DNA of 64,000 bases, taken from positions 239,555,177 through 239,619,176 of the forward strand of contig JALIGW010000002.1 in NCBI GenBank assembly GCA_023053685.1. The letters run 5' to 3'. How positions within the stretch are numbered: position 1 is the stretch's first letter; each line of letters begins with the position of its first letter. The notes below the pieces were generated by a model. That model saw only the letters and a program-made list of their open reading frames with translations. It was not told the DNA's origin and searched no databases. Below are positions 60,537 through 64,000 of this stretch, one piece after another. The position numbers were made by a program, and so were the translations under genes. The stretch comes from Diadophis punctatus similis. Lineage: Eukaryota; Chordata; Lepidosauria; Squamata; Dipsadidae.

Positions 60537-60754
60537 ATGGACCTCTTTCTTATGCTTCTGATACTTCTGGTGTCCCAGCAAGTCTCTGGGAAGCTTAGAC
60601 TGAAGTGCCCACTGAGTTTGGAGCACCAGGATGAAAGCCATCCATGGAGCTATTATGGGCGAGGAGACCATCTCATTGGTGTAGTCCTCTGTGCAACAAG
60701 AATATCGCGTGAAATGTTGCCTTTCAACACGGCTCCAAATAAAAAGTCTCACTC
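60537..60754 (+). CDS. V2R gene D, exon 1 (start and signal peptide)
   Basis: ATG at 60537 opens a signal peptide (M-D-L-F-L-M-L-L-I-L-L-V-S-Q-Q-V-S-G), then L-K-C-P-L-S-L and Y-Y-G-R-G-D-H-L-I-G. Donor CACTC|GTAAGT. 218 nt, phase 2. Intron sequence after it is collinear with that of gene C. Confidence 0.9.
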
Positions 60755-63700
60755 GTAAGTCATTAATGTGTGTGATGGAGTTGTGCTCCCTCAATTTATG
60801 GTTCTGTTCTTTTTATTTCCCTGACCCCTGTGTTACAGGACCTGTCTAATTTCCTGAATCCTTTTGATTTCCACAGCTTCCCTCTTTTGTCTTATTTTGC
60901 AAAAGAGACTCAAATCCAGAGATGGGGCAAGGAAAACACCTGAAAGAATTCCAAATTGCTTCCCCTACCCTGTCCAGTGCAGAGTTTATCACTTGAATGC
61001 TAAGTTTTCTTTAAAATAATGATGGAATGGGCTGTAGTTTCCTCTGCCCTTTTCCATATTTTTATAACATCTCATTGATAGCCATTCCCTGATTCTTATA
61101 GAAGGGGAGGACAAGTTGTTTGTAGAATTGCTTTTCCTGGCCACATATGAAAAAGCCTCTTCTTTTTATGGTAGTTCTACACTAATTATTGAATTAGTTT
61201 GAGTTATTGGAGAAATGAAAATCAGCACTACTACAAAATGATATATGTGTAACTTTTAACCCTGGTGGAGGTTAATCTCAATCCCATCTTCTGAACAATA
61301 ATAAAATGGGTGACTATTATTTGCCCATGGTTATGGATCAGTATTAGCGTATGGATCTAAAGAGAAATAAATAAGCTTGAACATTATTTTACAGTAAGAC
61401 ATTTCATGACATGAATAGAATCATCCGCTTCATTATGACCATTGAAGAGGTCAACAAGAATCGACAGTACCTGCAAAATGTCACTCTTGGCTACAACATC
61501 CAGGACGACTATTTTAACACCATTGGCACTTCAGAAGCCTTGCTGGACATGCTCTCTACCGGAGAAGCCAATGTTCCCAATTACAGCTGTGGAAGGAAGG
61601 ACAACCTTTTGGCTCTTCTTGATGCAGCTGCCAGTGATATCTCCATCCAGATGTCAACATTAGTAGGCACCTACAAAGTGGCACAGGTTTGTGTGTGTGT
61701 TTCTCTATCTCATAGAATAACAGTGTTGGAAGGGACCTTGAAGGTCTTCTAGTCCAACCCCCTGCTTGGGCAGGAAACCCTACACCACTTCAGACAAATG
61801 GTGGCAAGTTTTTCCACTGATTAATTATTCTAACTGTCAGGAAATTTCTCCTTAGTTCTAAGTTGATTCTCTCCTTGATTAGTTTCCACCCATTGCTTCT
61901 TGTTCTACCCTCAGGTGCTTTGAAGAACAGCTTGATCCCCTCTTCTTTGTGGCAACTCCTGAGATATTGGAACACTGCTATCAAGAGCCGAGGTGGTGCA
62001 GTGGTTAAATGCAGCACTGCAGGCTACTGCTAGTTCAGCAGTTCAGCTGTTCAAATCTCACCGGCTCAAGGTTGACTCAGCCTTCCATCCTTCTGAGGTC
62101 GGTAAAATGAGGACCCAGATTGTTGGGGGCAATATGCTGAACTCTGTAAACCGCTTAGAGAGGGCTGTAAAGCACTATGAAGCGGTATATAAGTCTAAGT
62201 GCTATTGCTATTGCTATTTCTCCCCTAGTCCTTCTTTTCATTAAACCAGACATACCCAGTTCCTGCAACCGTTCTTCATATGTTTTAGCCTCCAGTCCTC
62301 TAATCATCTTTGTTGCTCTTCTCTGCATCCTTTTTGCATCATGGTGACCAAAACTGAATGCAGTATTCCAAGTGTGGCTTACCAAGGCATTATAAAGTGG
62401 TATTAACATTTCACGTGATCTTGATTCTATCCCTCTGCTTATGCAGCCTAGAACTATGTTGGCTTTTTAGACAGCTGCTGCACACTGCTGGCTCATATTT
62501 AAATGGTTGTCCACTAGACTCCAAGATCTCTCTTACAGTTACTACTGTTGAGCAAGGTACATATACTGTACCTGTGCATTTTGTTTTTCTTGCCTACGTG
62601 TAGAACCTTACTTTTTTCACTATTGAATTTCATTTTGTTAGATAGCGCCCAATGTTCAAGTCTGTCAAGATCATTCTGTATCTTGAGGCTATCTTCTGGA
62701 GCCAGTTACGAATCCATCTGATGGTTTCTACTTTTTCTAGTAGTAGGTTATGATCTACTTTATCAAATGCCTTACTGAAGTTCAAGTAAATTATGTCAAC
62801 AGTATTCCTCTGGTCCACTAATTTTGTCACTTTGTCAAAGAATGCAATAAGATTAGTCTGGCATGATCTGTTTTTGACAAACCCATGTTGGCTTTTGGTT
62901 ATTACTTTGTTTGCTTCTAGGTGTTCGCTGATTCATCGCTTGATTATCTTTTCCAGAATCTTCCCTGGTATTGAGGTCAGGTTGATAGGTAGTTTGCTGG
63001 ATCTATTTTTTTCCTTTTTTGAAGATAGGAACTACATCAGCTCTTTTCCAGTCCTCTGGCAGTTCCCCGGTGATCCAGAATCTTTGAAAGATATAGCTCA
63101 GTGGTTCTGAGATCTCGTCTGCCAGTTCTTTCAGAACCTTGGGGTGTAATCCATCAGGTCCTGGTGATTTGAACTTGTCCAGTGTAGACAGATGTTCACT
63201 TACCATTTTCTTTCCTATTTTAACTTGTGTTCCTAATATATTTTTTGTGATGCTGTTTTTGATAGGTTGGACTGTTTTTTCCCTTTGTGTAAAGAAAGAT
63301 GCAAAAAACGTGTTAAGTAGCTCTGCTTTCTCCCTGTTGCTTGTCACTTTCTTGCCACTTTCTCCCAGCAATGGACCAATTGTTTCCTTGACTTTTTTCT
63401 TGTTTTTAACATGTTGGAAGAAGCTTTTTTTGTTATTTTTTTACTTTTGTCACAAGCCTTTGTTCATTGTGAGCCTTAGCTGATGGTGAGCCAATACAGA
63501 AAGTTTACACTTTTCTTTAGCAGGGATAGTTTTCTTTGTGACCAGTTCTGGGCTCCCTCATCATCAAAGGAACTCACTTAGAACAAGAGCACAGTTGATT
63601 TTATACTATTTAATTTTTTTTAAATTCATAGCTCTTCAACTGATTTAGTCCTAATTATTAAACTAATTATAACAGGTCAAGGAAACCCCATTCTCTTATA

Positions 63701-64000
63701 TGGAGCAAATGGCCTTAAAAGCTTGGGGCTTGAAAGAGCAATCACTACTAGAACAAACACAATGAAAGCATCTGAGAAGTATCTTGAGTGCAGATAAAAT
63801 GACTTCAAATGCTGCCCTCTGAACTGAATTGGGAATTTACACACATTATTGGTGCAAAATGAAAGCAATAAAAACTTACAGATGCCCAAAGTTCTGTCTG
63901 TTAGAACAGACACAATTTCGATTAAAGACTTCTTGGATTGTTCAAATGACAAATTATATTGGGACCTGCGGTCTCCCTGTCTCCTATGCAAATGGAGAAA
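60537..64000 (+). CDS. VMN2R: V2R gene D: 5' part of a vomeronasal type-2 receptor, runs off the window
   Basis: Exons 1 (60537-60754) and 2 (61395-61686) are intact and in phase. Exons 3-6 are expected right of 64000. Same orientation as gene C and collinear with it from about 400 bp upstream of exon 1 into intron 2, so C and D are a tandem pair. Intron 2 contains a CR1 with a nested SINE. Functionality cannot be judged from two exons. Confidence 0.88.
61395..61686 (+). CDS. V2R gene D, exon 2
   Basis: Acceptor TTTTACAG|T, donor GCACAG|GTTTGT. 292 nt, phase fits exon 1. Encodes [55 protein letters not shown] and [10 protein letters not shown]. The closest match in the window is gene C exon 2. 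Confidence 0.92.
61712..63470 (-). mobile_element. CR1 LINE, minus strand, interrupted by a SINE
   Basis: The 3' end at 61720 (GTTGGAAGGGACCTTGAAGG) lies only about 30 bp after gene D exon 2. ORF2 pieces in reverse: [19 protein letters not shown] (about 62310), LNFSKAFDKVDHNLLLEK (about 62790), SPGPDGLHPKVLKELADEIS and ADVVPIFKKG (63010-63160). A segment around the catalytic motif appears deleted. Gene-D-like intron resumes near 63471. Confidence 0.88.
61984..62219 (+). mobile_element. Sauria-type SINE nested in CR1
   Basis: AGAGCCGAGGTGGTGCAGTG head, CTCAAGGTTGACTCAGCC middle, GCTATTGCTATTGCTATT tail. CR1 sequence continues on both sides. Confidence 0.92.
63471..64000. other. Intron 2 of gene D
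   Basis: TTAGCTGATGGTGAGCCAAT and following bases resemble the end of gene C intron 2 near 38630-38720, so exon 3 of gene D may lie close to the right edge. Within the window no exon 3 reading is visible. Confidence 0.45.

Overview
The window is vertebrate nuclear DNA, most likely from a squamate reptile and probably an advanced snake. The repeat mix points there: Sauria-type tRNA SINEs, CR1, L2 and Rex1-like LINEs, many short hAT-type elements, and long pentanucleotide arrays that start at CR1 3' ends. The only host genes I can support are vomeronasal type-2 receptors (V2Rs). These are class C GPCRs with a Venus-flytrap ligand domain, a cysteine-rich linker and seven membrane helices, encoded in six exons and expected in vomeronasal sensory neurons.

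Layout of the receptors: gene A (+) has its last two exons here (1989-2115 and 7325-8235). Gene B (-) is complete, with six exons from 26180 down to 13161 (858 codons). Gene C (+) is complete, with six exons from 34089 to 54012 (852 codons). Gene D (+) enters at 60537 with exons 1 and 2 and runs off the right edge. A and B converge, B and C diverge, and C and D are tandem. All supported exons have AG/GT borders and phases that join without a stop. A stretch at 29248-29560 looks like a V2R intron 1 without exons, the trace of a lost fifth copy between B and C.

The rest is mostly mobile DNA, often nested. Intron 5 of gene A holds a broken L2 LINE. Intron 4 of gene C holds a LINE tail split by a TIR element, which is itself split by an L2 with an uninterrupted 1063-codon endonuclease/reverse transcriptase ORF. 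Between C and D, an L2 fragment sits inside another TIR element. Nearby, a solo LTR with a 5-bp target duplication interrupts a Rex1-like LINE. A Ty3/gypsy fragment at 30.2-31.0 kb carries a SINE, and a CR1 element in gene D intron 2 carries another.

The most unusual object is a 662-bp hAT-type element at 14901-15562, in intron 4 of gene B. It has a perfect 8-bp target duplication and carries what looks like the first coding exon of an ELL-associated factor gene (EAF1-like), with GC-rich leader and splice donor. It is the best candidate for something not yet described. Other points are a GC-rich block with four consecutive stem-loops near 0.4-0.6 kb, a non-coding block upstream of exon 1 shared by genes C and D, and a 47-bp direct repeat flanking an interspersed element at 54.7-55.3 kb.

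Repeat family names are from memory and pattern reading. Boundaries without a visible target duplication are good to about 10-50 bases.
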